Shown here in pieces: positions 9,945 to 19,500 of a stretch of DNA of 64,000 bases (position 1 is the stretch's first letter; every line of letters begins with the position of its first letter). Source of the DNA: Hyphococcus sp. (GTDB lineage Bacteria; Pseudomonadota; Alphaproteobacteria; Caulobacterales; Parvularculaceae); assembly GCA_021776295.1 (NCBI GenBank), contig JAJFGE010000069.1:30992-94991 (forward strand), read 5' to 3'. Both the position numbers and the translations under genes were made by a program. Below the pieces are notes generated by a model. That model saw only the letters and a list, made by a program, of their open reading frames with translations, was not told the origin of the DNA and did no database searches.

Positions 9945-10750
9945 GTTTTATAGCGCGCTCCCTTGACGGGCGGGCTTTCTGGCGCGCCGGCGAAACACTG
10001 AGCGATCTCCATCCAGCGTGAAGCGTTGTCGCCAATGGTCTCAAGAGATGTGTCCGCAATATTGCGCGTCTGCGTGACGACTTGGGCAAAGTGAACCGCC
10101 TCGCCAATCACTGCATTGCCCTCTTGCGCCTCGTTCCATTCCCAAACCCCGCCCGATGGCGCCGTCAGCCGCACATAGGGCTTGGGCAAGGGGACATCTT
10201 GCCCGCGATTTTTAAACGTCCAGCTATAGGTAGTAACACCCAAGTGACAAATATTCCGGATACGGTCTTTTTCCGCGCGCGCAAGCCCCAGTACGTCAAA
10301 CACCCCCTGTCCATGAGCCCAGCTCTCCATTTGCCGGGCGGTCATTTTTGATCGTGCTGTCATGTCCGGCCCTACCCAGGCGATACGGGCGTGCGGGTCG
10401 GCGCAGGCGTAACTGTTGGCAAGCTCGGGATAATAGTTGCGCCAGGCATCCAATAACGCGCGCCCGTGCAGCCCGTTTAGCGTCTCATCAAGCCATATCC
10501 GCTGCACTTGGCGGTGGGTTTTCCCGGCAATCAAGTGCTCAGCTATAGCGGTAATAAAGACCTGAAACTGTTCGCGCCCCGCAAGCGTCAGTCCGGCGGC
10601 GATGTTCCACATATGCAGATGGGCGATGACATCTTCGATAGTCCAGTCTTTGAAAAGCGTGAGCCTGCCAAGCGTTTTCTCATCGGCGCCATCAAGTATG
10701 TTCTCCAGCGCGCGGCTTTCATCGGCAAAGTCTTGGGCTTCATTCATCAT
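9941..10750 (-). CDS. TIGR03084-family (maleylpyruvate isomerase-like/DinB-fold) protein
   Basis: FKDWTIEDVIAHLHMWNIAAGLTL...; downstream end of the carboxylase gene run. Confidence 0.65.
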   Translation of the reverse strand: MMNEAQDFADESRALENILDGADEKTLGRLTLFKDWTIEDVIAHLHMWNIAAGLTLAGREQFQVFITAIAEHLIAGKTHRQVQRIWLDETLNGLHGRALLDAWRNYYPELANSYACADPHARIAWVGPDMTARSKMTARQMESWAHGQGVFDVLGLARAEKDRIRNICHLGVTTYSWTFKNRGQDVPLPKPYVRLTAPSGGVWEWNEAQEGNAVIGEAVHFAQVVTQTRNIADTSLETIGDNASRWMEIAQCFAGAPESPPVKGARYKT

Positions 10751-10765
10751 AGCGCGGACGGGCCA

Positions 10766-12772
10766 TTATTCTGCGGCGGAGATTTCCATAATTAATGCAT
10801 TGACCGGGATTTGCACGCCGGCGCTAAAGTGAATATCAGCGACGACGCCGTCAATCTCGGCGTATAGCTCATGCTGCATTTTCATCGCCTCAAGAACCGC
10901 CAGACGCGTCCCCCGCGCAACTTTCTGTCCGGGCGCCACGCAGACATCAACCAGCATGCCATGCATCGGTGCGGTAACAGCCCCGGCGCCGGCGCTGTCG
11001 GTCGTTGTGGCGATGATTGCGTTCAAGTTTTGCAAGTCGAAGTCGCGGCCGTCGATGGAGATTTGTATTCTGGCATGGGCCGCGTCGTCGGGCAGGTTGA
11101 ATGAAATCATATGCCGGGCGCCTTCGATAGAAAACACGGCTTCATAGCGCTCAATCTTGACGGCCTCCACAGCTATCGTCCGGCCTTCATGCTCGACATG
11201 ATACTGCTTCGGTCCGACAGGCGTTACGGTAAGGTTTAATGTTTGGTCGCCATCGACAAAACTATACGGCGTGATGATTTTTGTCGCACTCGTCCAGTTT
11301 GCGAGCGCCGGTGATACGCACACCGTCTGCGCCAGCATTCGTGCGTGCGCGGCTTCATATAACAGTACGACGGCGCAGGCGGCGTCCTCGGCGTCGAGCT
11401 TCGGGGCGGCGAGATCTTCGCTCGAAAACGCCTCCTCTATGAACGCGGTTGTTGCCTCGCCCTTGGCAAAAGCGGGGCGTTCCAGCGCGTCGATGAGAAA
11501 ATTTTTATTGGTCGCGACGCCGAACAGGGTTGTGCGTTTCAACACTTCAATCAACTTGCGTCGCGCCTCGTTGCGGCTGGATCCATGGGCGATGATTTTC
11601 GCAATCATCGGATCGTAATAGGAGGATATGTCGCCGCCAGTAGTGATGCCGGCGTCAATCCGAATCCCGGGCGCGATCGCCGGGCGCCACAGATCAACCG
11701 GCCCGGCGGCGGGTAGAAATCCCTGAGAAACATCTTCTGCATAAAGACGAGCCTCGATAGCATGGCCGGTCAGCTCGACATCGTCTTGTGAAAAGCCAAG
11801 CGCTTCGCCTTGCGCGACGCGGATTTGCAGCGCGACGAGATCGCGGCCCGTCACCATTTCCGTTACCGGATGCTCCACCTGCAGGCGCGTGTTCATTTCC
11901 AGAAAATAAAACGCGTCCTCGCTATCCAGCAAAAACTCAACCGTGCCGGCGCCAAGATAGTTGATATCGTGCGCGGCTTTAACGGCGGCGGCGCCGATTT
12001 TCTTGCGCAGCGCCGGCGTCATCACCGGGCAGGGCGCTTCTTCCAGCACCTTTTGATGCCGGCGCTGCACCGAACAGTCGCGCTCGCCAAGATGAACGAC
12101 ATTGCCATGCCGGTCGGCGAAAATCTGGATTTCAACATGGCGCGGGCTTATGATTGCGCGCTCAAGGATTAACTCACCGGACCCAAACGCATTTTCCGCC
12201 TCGCTGCGGGCGGCTTTAAGCGCGTCGGCGAGGTCGCACTCGCTTTCGACTAAACGCATACCGCGCCCGCCGCCGCCGCTTGCGGCCTTGACCATCAGCG
12301 GAAATCCAACTTCGCTCGCCGCATTGATCAGCGCGTCGTCTGACTGGTCCGCACCATGATAACCTGGCACGCATGCGACCCCGGCGTCGATCATCCGGCG
12401 TTTGGCCTTCGCCTTGTCGCCCATCAGCGCGATGGCGTCGGGCGCGGGGCCAATAAAAATAATCCCGGCTTCACCGCAAGCCTCGGCGAAGGCTGCATTC
12501 TCCGACAGAAATCCGTAGCCGGGGTGAATGGCCTCTGCACCGCTGTTGCGGGCAGCGTCGATAATTCGTGTCGCGTCGAGATAGGACTGTGCCGCCGGCG
12601 CCGGGCCGAGCCGGCAGGCGGCATCGGCCATTTTGACATGCGGCGCATCGGCGTCGGCATCTGAATAGACCGCGATGGTGCGCAATCCCATTTCGTGCGC
12701 ACTGCGCATGATGCGACAGGCGATCTCACCGCGATTGGCGATCAGGATGCTTGAGAAAGGTGCTGGCGTCAT
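10766..12772 (-). CDS. Acyl-CoA (geranyl-/methylcrotonyl-type) carboxylase alpha subunit: biotin carboxylase + BCCP
   Basis: ILIANRGEIACRIMRSAHEMG...; EAMKMQHELYAE biotinylation motif; start trimmed to 12772. Confidence 0.92.
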   Translation of the reverse strand: MTPAPFSSILIANRGEIACRIMRSAHEMGLRTIAVYSDADADAPHVKMADAACRLGPAPAAQSYLDATRIIDAARNSGAEAIHPGYGFLSENAAFAEACGEAGIIFIGPAPDAIALMGDKAKAKRRMIDAGVACVPGYHGADQSDDALINAASEVGFPLMVKAASGGGGRGMRLVESECDLADALKAARSEAENAFGSGELILERAIISPRHVEIQIFADRHGNVVHLGERDCSVQRRHQKVLEEAPCPVMTPALRKKIGAAAVKAAHDINYLGAGTVEFLLDSEDAFYFLEMNTRLQVEHPVTEMVTGRDLVALQIRVAQGEALGFSQDDVELTGHAIEARLYAEDVSQGFLPAAGPVDLWRPAIAPGIRIDAGITTGGDISSYYDPMIAKIIAHGSSRNEARRKLIEVLKRTTLFGVATNKNFLIDALERPAFAKGEATTAFIEEAFSSEDLAAPKLDAEDAACAVVLLYEAAHARMLAQTVCVSPALANWTSATKIITPYSFVDGDQTLNLTVTPVGPKQYHVEHEGRTIAVEAVKIERYEAVFSIEGARHMISFNLPDDAAHARIQISIDGRDFDLQNLNAIIATTTDSAGAGAVTAPMHGMLVDVCVAPGQKVARGTRLAVLEAMKMQHELYAEIDGVVADIHFSAGVQIPVNALIMEISAAE

Positions 12773-12782
12773 GCTTATACCT

Positions 12783-14405
12783 TCACATCCGCGCAATGCC
12801 GAAGCTGTTGGGCTTGACTTCGCGATGGCGCGCTTCCCAAACAGTCGCCAGTAAAAAGCCAAGCGTCTGGCGGGTCTCACGCGGGTCGATCATGCCGTCG
12901 TCGAGACAGTGACCAGAGGTGTAGAACGCGCCCGACTGCCGGTCGAACATATGCGCCAGCATTTTTTCCTGCATCGCCAGCTGGTCGCGGTTGACCTCCG
13001 CGCCGGCTTTTGCAGCCGTGCCCTCGGCGACAATGCTCATCACTTGCGCGGCCTGCGCGCCGCCCATAACACCGGTTGCGGCATTGGGCCAGGTGACGCA
13101 AAAATCGGGATCGTAACCCCGCCCGCACATGCCATAATTACCGGCGCCGAAACTGGCGCCAATCATAAAGGTAATACGCGGCACACTGACATTAGTTACG
13201 GCCTGGATCATTTTCGATCCGTGTTTAATCATGCCGCCTTGTTCATAGTCTTTGCCGACGAGATAGCCGGTTGTGTTTTGCAGAAACACCAGCGGAATAT
13301 CGGTCTGATCACATAGCTGCATGAATTGCGCAGCTTTCGTAGCGCCATCGGTGTCAATCGGGCCATTATTGCCGATCAAGCCGCAAGCGAGCCCATGGAC
13401 TTCCGCCTGGAGGCACACCGTGGAAACGCCATAGCCTGGTTTGAAGTCGCTAAAGTCCGAACCGTCAACAATGCGCGCGGCGAGCTCGCGCATGTCATAG
13501 GGTTTTTTATAGTCGCTCGGAACAATGCCGAGAATTTCGTCCGGATCATATTCCGGTTCACGAACGGTTTGTTGCGGCAGCGTTGGGCAGCGCGTGTTCC
13601 ACTGCAATCGCGAGACAACTTCGCGCGCCATCAGCGCCGCCTCGCCGTCATTTTCTGCAAGATACTCAACCAGTCCGGTGACAGACGCATGCATCTGCGC
13701 ACCGCCAAGTTCTTCTTCGGAGGCGATCTCTCCGGTTGCGGCTTTCAAGAGAGGCGGGCCGGCGAGAAACGCCTTGCCGCCGCCTTTGACGGCGATCACA
13801 TAGTCCGATAGGCCCGGCATGTAAGCGCCGCCGGCGGTTGATGAGCCGTGGAGGATGGAAATCACCGGCAGGCCTTGCTTGGAGAGGCGGGCAAGATTGG
13901 CGAATAATGTGCCGCCTTCCAAAAATCCGCCCACGGTGTAATTCATCAAATCACCGCCAGCGCTTTCAACCAGGTGAATGAAGGGCAGTTTCTGCGCCAG
14001 CGCGATTTCCTGCGCGCGTTTTAGCCGGTAGCCGCCAGCGACGGTCATCGCCCCAGCCTTGATGGCGCTGTCATCATTAACGATCGCGCAGCGCACGCCA
14101 TTGATAAAACCGATCCCTGACATGATGGTTGAGCCGGGAATGGATTTTTCTTCATTATCAGTATCAAGCAGATAGCCGGCAATATTGCCGATTTCAAAAT
14201 ACGGCATGCCAGGATCGAGGAGACGCGCGAGACGTTCGCGCGGCAACAACTGGCCGCGCTTTTCAAACCGCTCCTTGCGGCTGGCGGAGCGCGCCGGTGC
14301 ACGTGCGTTTAGCGCGCGCAATTTATCGACCAGCGCGGTCATGTCGGCGTGGTTTTGTCTGAAGCTATCAGACTGCGTATTTATCTTCGAGCGAAAAGCC
14401 GTCAT
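12783..14405 (-). CDS. Acyl-CoA carboxylase beta subunit (carboxyltransferase)
   Basis: RERLARLLDPGMPYFEIG...GSSTAGGAYMPGLSDY...GASFGAGNYGMCGRGYDPDF. Confidence 0.93.
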   Translation of the reverse strand: MTAFRSKINTQSDSFRQNHADMTALVDKLRALNARAPARSASRKERFEKRGQLLPRERLARLLDPGMPYFEIGNIAGYLLDTDNEEKSIPGSTIMSGIGFINGVRCAIVNDDSAIKAGAMTVAGGYRLKRAQEIALAQKLPFIHLVESAGGDLMNYTVGGFLEGGTLFANLARLSKQGLPVISILHGSSTAGGAYMPGLSDYVIAVKGGGKAFLAGPPLLKAATGEIASEEELGGAQMHASVTGLVEYLAENDGEAALMAREVVSRLQWNTRCPTLPQQTVREPEYDPDEILGIVPSDYKKPYDMRELAARIVDGSDFSDFKPGYGVSTVCLQAEVHGLACGLIGNNGPIDTDGATKAAQFMQLCDQTDIPLVFLQNTTGYLVGKDYEQGGMIKHGSKMIQAVTNVSVPRITFMIGASFGAGNYGMCGRGYDPDFCVTWPNAATGVMGGAQAAQVMSIVAEGTAAKAGAEVNRDQLAMQEKMLAHMFDRQSGAFYTSGHCLDDGMIDPRETRQTLGFLLATVWEARHREVKPNSFGIARM

Positions 14406-14418
14406 GAGAACGCCTTGG

Positions 14419-16227
14419 TCATGGGTTAGGGGCGAGAGATCGCGCTATCGGGATCGGATGGTCAAGCAGGATTTGCGCGAAGGCCTTGCCTTGCGGATCG
14501 TTACGAAGCGATGCAACGCCGCCGCCGCCCAGCACGGCGTCAATGAGGAAGTTGATTGCGTTTGAGCCGGGCAGAAAAAAGCGCTGCACTTTTGATGCGT
14601 CGTCGCCGCCCTCGATGAAATGCGCAAAGCGTTTGGCGACCGCCTGTTCGGTTAGCGCCGCCCAGATATAAGGCAGATAAGCGCCGTCGCGCGCGATGAC
14701 GCCGATATTGGCCTTGTCGCCTTTGTCACCGGACCGGCCCCAGGCAAGGTTGATAAGCGCAGTTTCGATGAGGTCGTCCTGATTTGGCGCCGCCGGTGGC
14801 TTGGGCCGGACAATCTGGCCGGAATTAAAAGCGATACCTGGTTTGTCATCGAAACTTGTCGCCTCACCCTCGAGATCGACCGTGACTGTGATAGTGTCCT
14901 TCGCAGTCAGATAGGAAAACAATCGCACCACCGGCATCGGTTTGGGCCGCCCAAACGAAAACCCGCTCAATCCAGGCGGCGTCGCCAGTCCCATCCCGGC
15001 AATTTCCTTCAGCAACAAGCCGGCGCCCATGGCGTCATCATGTTTGGCTGCAATTTTTAAAACTACTTCGCGGGCGCTGTCGATATTAGAAAAATCTCCA
15101 TACTGAGATTCTACGCCGATAACTTCAATGCTGGTTTCGCTAAAGTCAGCGGCGTTATATTGGCGAAGGATGTTGCGGCTGCGCCCAAAGACCGCATCGG
15201 CGAATGCGCACGCTTTGCGGCTCGCATCGACACCGGTGAAGCCGAGCAGCATGCCGGCGCGATAGCCGTCGTGATAGGTGAGGGAGGTTTTGTAAGTATC
15301 TGGCGCCGGCGCGCCTTTCGCGGGCGAGACGTGAACGCGATTGTCGCCATCTTGGGTGATGGTCACATCTGAAAAGTCGCAAACCACATCCGGCAGCATA
15401 TAGGCTTGCGGATCACCGATTTCGTAGACCAGTTGCTCTGAGACTGTGCCGACATTGACGATCCCGCCGGTGTTCACCGGCTTGGTGATAGTGAAACCGC
15501 CGTCGCTTGAGATTTCAGCGATGGGATAACCGATATTGGCGATGTCGCCCGCTGCTTCCCAATCGGTAAAGTTCCCCCCGGTCGCTTGCGGGCCGCATTC
15601 AAGGATGTGTCCCGCGAGGCAGCCGCTGGCGAGCATATCCCAATCATCGGCGCGCCAGCCGAATTCGTGTATGCAGGCGCCAAGGGTCACGGCGCTGTCG
15701 ACGGAGCGTCCGGTGATGACAATATCGGCGCCGCGATCCAGCGCATTGGCGATAGGGAAGGCGCCAAGATAGGTATTGATGCTGGCGATACTCTCTTTGT
15801 CAGGAAACTCGCCATCGCTATAGAGTTCGCGCGGCGGCGTTGTTGCGATTGCATCTTTGCGGTCGATTAAATCATCACCGGTGATGATAGCGACTTTCAA
15901 ATTGAGGCCTTGCTCTTTAATCAAGGCGCGGACCGCCGCGCCGCAGCTTGTCGGGTTGACGCCGCCGGCGTTGGAAATGATCTTGACGCCTTGGCGGGTA
16001 ATGTCACGTAGATTTGGTTTGAGTACAGAATATACAAAGTCCGTCGCATAGCCCGCTTGCGGGTCTTTATCGCGCGCCCGCGCCATGATCGACATGGTGA
16101 TTTCCGCAAGATAGTCGAAAACAATGTAATCGAGACCGCCGGCGGCCAATAGCTGCGGCGTCGCCGTTGCGCTCTCGCCCCAATAGCCGCTGGCGCCGCC
16201 GATGCGGATGGTGTTTTTGCCCGTCAT
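14419..16227 (-). CDS. AtuA-family (DUF1446, acyclic terpene utilization) protein
   Basis: IRIGGASGYWGESATATPQLLAAGGLDYIVFDYLAEITMSIMARARDKDPQAGYATDFV. Confidence 0.88.
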   Translation of the reverse strand: MTGKNTIRIGGASGYWGESATATPQLLAAGGLDYIVFDYLAEITMSIMARARDKDPQAGYATDFVYSVLKPNLRDITRQGVKIISNAGGVNPTSCGAAVRALIKEQGLNLKVAIITGDDLIDRKDAIATTPPRELYSDGEFPDKESIASINTYLGAFPIANALDRGADIVITGRSVDSAVTLGACIHEFGWRADDWDMLASGCLAGHILECGPQATGGNFTDWEAAGDIANIGYPIAEISSDGGFTITKPVNTGGIVNVGTVSEQLVYEIGDPQAYMLPDVVCDFSDVTITQDGDNRVHVSPAKGAPAPDTYKTSLTYHDGYRAGMLLGFTGVDASRKACAFADAVFGRSRNILRQYNAADFSETSIEVIGVESQYGDFSNIDSAREVVLKIAAKHDDAMGAGLLLKEIAGMGLATPPGLSGFSFGRPKPMPVVRLFSYLTAKDTITVTVDLEGEATSFDDKPGIAFNSGQIVRPKPPAAPNQDDLIETALINLAWGRSGDKGDKANIGVIARDGAYLPYIWAALTEQAVAKRFAHFIEGGDDASKVQRFFLPGSNAINFLIDAVLGGGGVASLRNDPQGKAFAQILLDHPIPIARSLAPNP

Positions 16228-16276
16228 AAGGCGTCTTCCGCGAAAATCCTAAAGGCTTGTAAAATCTGATAATTAA

Positions 16277-16287
16277 GAGTAATACTC
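16277..16287. promoter_or_regulatory. Candidate TetR operator half-site palindrome
   Basis: GAGTA-A-TACTC in the divergent atuA-like / tetR intergenic region. Confidence 0.35.
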
Positions 16288-16347
16288 ATCTATCATGAAT
16301 ATCACTCAGTCGTAAAAAGTCAATGCGCATAAGCGCGCTAAGTTCCG

Positions 16348-17133
16348 TTGAATGCGATGAAAAGGGCAGTGAAACTACCGATGCCGGTGCGGAAAAAATC
16401 ACGGATCGCCAAATCGAACGGGCGCAAACCTTCTCTCGCTCCGACCCGGCGCGAGCGCGTTCAATCCAAGGAAGATGCGATTATCGCCGCAGCGCATAAG
16501 AGCCTGACGGCGCGCGGGTTTACGAAAACCACAATGTCGGAGATTGCCCGCAAAGCCGGCGTGGCGGAGGGAACGCTGTATCTTTATTTCAACAACAAGA
16601 ACGCGCTGGCGCGCGCGGTTTTGGCGGCGTTTTATAAGCGCCTCACCGAGACGGCGAAGACGGGCGTCGCCAAATGCGCGACGACCAGAGAAAAGCTTGA
16701 GTTTTTGGCGCGCCACCACCTTGAAAACATCATCGGCGAGCGCCGCCTGCTTGAGCTGATCGCCAGCGATGTGCGCAACACCGAAGCCTATGAGGGCAGC
16801 GATATCTATAAGATGAACCGGGATTATGTCGCGGTGTTTGACGATGTGATGCGTGATGGCGCCTGGCGGGGCGAGATTGAAAACGGTAACGCACAGTGGA
16901 TCAAGCGCGATATTTTTTTCGGCAGTCTGGAATATGCGATGCGGACGCTGCTAATGAAAAAGCGGTCCAGCAAGAAAGATATCGCCGCCGTTGTCGTTGA
17001 ATTGGTGACGCTACTGATGGGCGGTGTGGATGCGCAGGCAAAACCCATGTCAGATCGCGACCTGGTAAAAGCAGTGGAACGGGTTGACGCTGCGGCATTG
17101 CGGCTTGAACGTCTTTCAACGGTGAAAATGTGA
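16348..17133 (+). CDS. TetR/AcrR-family transcriptional regulator
   Basis: AAHKSLTARGFTKTTMSEIARKAGVAEGTLYLYFNNKNALARAVL HTH. Confidence 0.93.
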   Translation: MNAMKRAVKLPMPVRKKSRIAKSNGRKPSLAPTRRERVQSKEDAIIAAAHKSLTARGFTKTTMSEIARKAGVAEGTLYLYFNNKNALARAVLAAFYKRLTETAKTGVAKCATTREKLEFLARHHLENIIGERRLLELIASDVRNTEAYEGSDIYKMNRDYVAVFDDVMRDGAWRGEIENGNAQWIKRDIFFGSLEYAMRTLLMKKRSSKKDIAAVVVELVTLLMGGVDAQAKPMSDRDLVKAVERVDAAALRLERLSTVKM

Positions 17134-17142
17134 GCGAATGAT

Positions 17143-18351
17143 ATGACGATTGTAGACGGAAAACAGCTGCGGGAATTTAGCCAAGGTGCGGACGCCTGGT
17201 TCCGGGGCAACGTTCCCGCCGATCCCGGTTTTATGTTGCCGCTGACCTTTATGGAGGTCGGCACCGACCAGCAGTTTAATTTTCTGCGCGACTGGCAGTA
17301 CAAAGTCTGGGAGGCGGGATATCTTGGCGCCGCCTGGCCAAAAGAATATGGCGGCGGCGGCCTAGATCAGTCGTTTCAAAAGGCGGCGACGGAGGCGATG
17401 CGGCGCCACAACGCGCCGATCATGCTGAACGCCATCGGGCTCAACTGGACCGGGCCATTATTGCTCGATATGGGCAGCGAAGAACAGAAACAAAATTATA
17501 TTAAGAGAATTCTGTCTGCGGAGGATGTCTGGTGTCAGGGGTTTTCAGAACCTGAAAACGGCTCCGACCTTGGCAATGCGCAATTGCGCGCGGTGCGTGA
17601 TGGCGACGACTATGTGTTGAACGGCTCGAAAATCTGGACCACCCATGGCAGTTACGCAAAGCATATGATATTGCTGGCGCGCACGAACTTTGACGCGCCA
17701 AACAAATATGCCGGGCTTAGCTTCTTTCTGGCGCCGATGGATGCGGCGGGGATTGAAACGGCGCCGATCCGCAAGCTCACAGGCGAGTTCGGGTTTACGC
17801 AAACCTTCTTCACTGATGCGCGCATTCCGGCGGACTGTTTGATGGGCGAGGAGGGCCAGGGTTGGCTGATCGCCATGCGCACGCTTGAATATGAGCGCGG
17901 CGCCAGGGGCGGTCAGGCGGGCGGATATGTGATCACGCCGCTTGATGCGTTCTCAATCTTGGAACTTGCCCAAAAAGCTCAGCGCGATGGTGCGCCGGTC
18001 ATGGATGACCCGGTGATGCGTGACAGGCTGGTCGAGTTTCTGATTGAAGCGCAGGGGCTCAAGCTCTGTCAGGAGCGCGGCCGCATTGCCCCGCTCACTA
18101 CCGATCGGCCGATGGCGTTATCGCTCACGGGCAAGCTGATGTGGACAGAGTTTGCCCGCCGACTCAATGAATTTGCGATCAAGCTTCTGGGCGTCAAGGG
18201 CGGGTATTATGTTGGCGATGAAAGCGCGGTTGATGATGGATTGTGGACGCGCGGCTATTTGAATGCGTTTTCGGCAACCATCGGCGGCGGCACCTCGGAA
18301 ATCCAACGCAATATTATTGGCCAGCATGTGCTTGGGCTTCCCAAAAAATAA
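17143..18351 (+). CDS. Acyl-CoA dehydrogenase
   Basis: CQGFSEPENGSDLGNAQLRAV...DYVLNGSKIWTTHGSYA...IGGGTSEIQRNIIGQHVLGLP. Confidence 0.94.
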   Translation: MTIVDGKQLREFSQGADAWFRGNVPADPGFMLPLTFMEVGTDQQFNFLRDWQYKVWEAGYLGAAWPKEYGGGGLDQSFQKAATEAMRRHNAPIMLNAIGLNWTGPLLLDMGSEEQKQNYIKRILSAEDVWCQGFSEPENGSDLGNAQLRAVRDGDDYVLNGSKIWTTHGSYAKHMILLARTNFDAPNKYAGLSFFLAPMDAAGIETAPIRKLTGEFGFTQTFFTDARIPADCLMGEEGQGWLIAMRTLEYERGARGGQAGGYVITPLDAFSILELAQKAQRDGAPVMDDPVMRDRLVEFLIEAQGLKLCQERGRIAPLTTDRPMALSLTGKLMWTEFARRLNEFAIKLLGVKGGYYVGDESAVDDGLWTRGYLNAFSATIGGGTSEIQRNIIGQHVLGLPKK

Positions 18352-18372
18352 ACAATTGTTCGGAACGACACA

Positions 18373-19494
18373 ATGGAAAATCTTGGCCGCTTAGGCTTTA
18401 GCGAAGAACAGGCAGACCTCTTGGAAGTCGCGACCAATTTTTGTCGCGACAAGTCGCCGATCGATAAAGTTCGTAAACTGATTGAGAGCGATAGCGGATT
18501 TGACCCGGAGGTCTGGAAAGATATTGTCGAGCTGGGTTGGCTGGGGATTGCCATCCCGGAGGAATATGGCGGCGTCGGCCTCAGCCTCGGCGAGGCGGCG
18601 CCGGTGATGGAACAACTCGGCCGCTTCATGCTGGCGAGCCCGTTTTTGTCAACGACACTAGCCGCACAGGCGGTGTTGGCAGGCGGCACGGAAGAGCAAA
18701 AGCAGCGCCTGTTGCCGAAGATTATTGAGGGCGCGATAGCAACGCTTGCGCTCACCGAGGACAGTGGCGATTGGGACCTTTCGCAGATCAGCGCTCGTGC
18801 AGAAAAGGACGGCGATGAAATTGTCCTTTCAGGCAAGAAGCTGTTTGTCTGCGATGCCGCATCGGCGCAGTGGATCATTGTCTCGATCCGCCTCGATAAC
18901 AAACCGACGCTGGTTCTCGTTGATTGCACGCAGCTGCCGGAAGGCGCATTGTACCGCGAGACGATTATTGATGAAACCAAACGCTCCTACGCACTGACAT
19001 TGGATGGTATTCGGGTAGATGCGAGCGCTTTATTCGATCCGCACAAGGCGCGCTCGGCGCTCAGCCATATCCACCTTGCCGCCAATCTTCTCGCCGCCGC
19101 AGAAATGGTTGGCGCTACGCAAGCAGTGATCGATTACACCATCGACTATCTCACAACGCGCAAGCAATTTGGCAGATTGATCGGCTCCTACCAGGCGCTG
19201 AAACATCCGACGGTCGACGCCTTTATGGGATATGAGCAAGCCCGATCGCATCTTTATAGCGCCGCACATTGCTTCAATGAGCAGGGAACCGGCGAGATTG
19301 CAACGCGAATGGCGAAAGCGGAAGCTGACAAGGCGCTGTCTTATGCCGCCGATCGGTCGATACAATTCCATGGCGGTTTCGGTTTTACTTATGATTGTGA
19401 CGCACAGCTCTATCGCCGCCGCGCGATCTGGCACGCTTCGCAATTTGGCGACGCGGCGTATCATCGCAAAAAACTGGCCGAGCTTTTGTTATAA
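18373..19494 (+). CDS. Acyl-CoA dehydrogenase (second, shorter paralog)
   Basis: GIAIPEEYGGVGLSLGEAAPVMEQLGR...; FHGGFGFTYDCDAQLYRRRA. Confidence 0.92.
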   Translation: MENLGRLGFSEEQADLLEVATNFCRDKSPIDKVRKLIESDSGFDPEVWKDIVELGWLGIAIPEEYGGVGLSLGEAAPVMEQLGRFMLASPFLSTTLAAQAVLAGGTEEQKQRLLPKIIEGAIATLALTEDSGDWDLSQISARAEKDGDEIVLSGKKLFVCDAASAQWIIVSIRLDNKPTLVLVDCTQLPEGALYRETIIDETKRSYALTLDGIRVDASALFDPHKARSALSHIHLAANLLAAAEMVGATQAVIDYTIDYLTTRKQFGRLIGSYQALKHPTVDAFMGYEQARSHLYSAAHCFNEQGTGEIATRMAKAEADKALSYAADRSIQFHGGFGFTYDCDAQLYRRRAIWHASQFGDAAYHRKKLAELLL

Positions 19495-19500
19495 ACGCCA

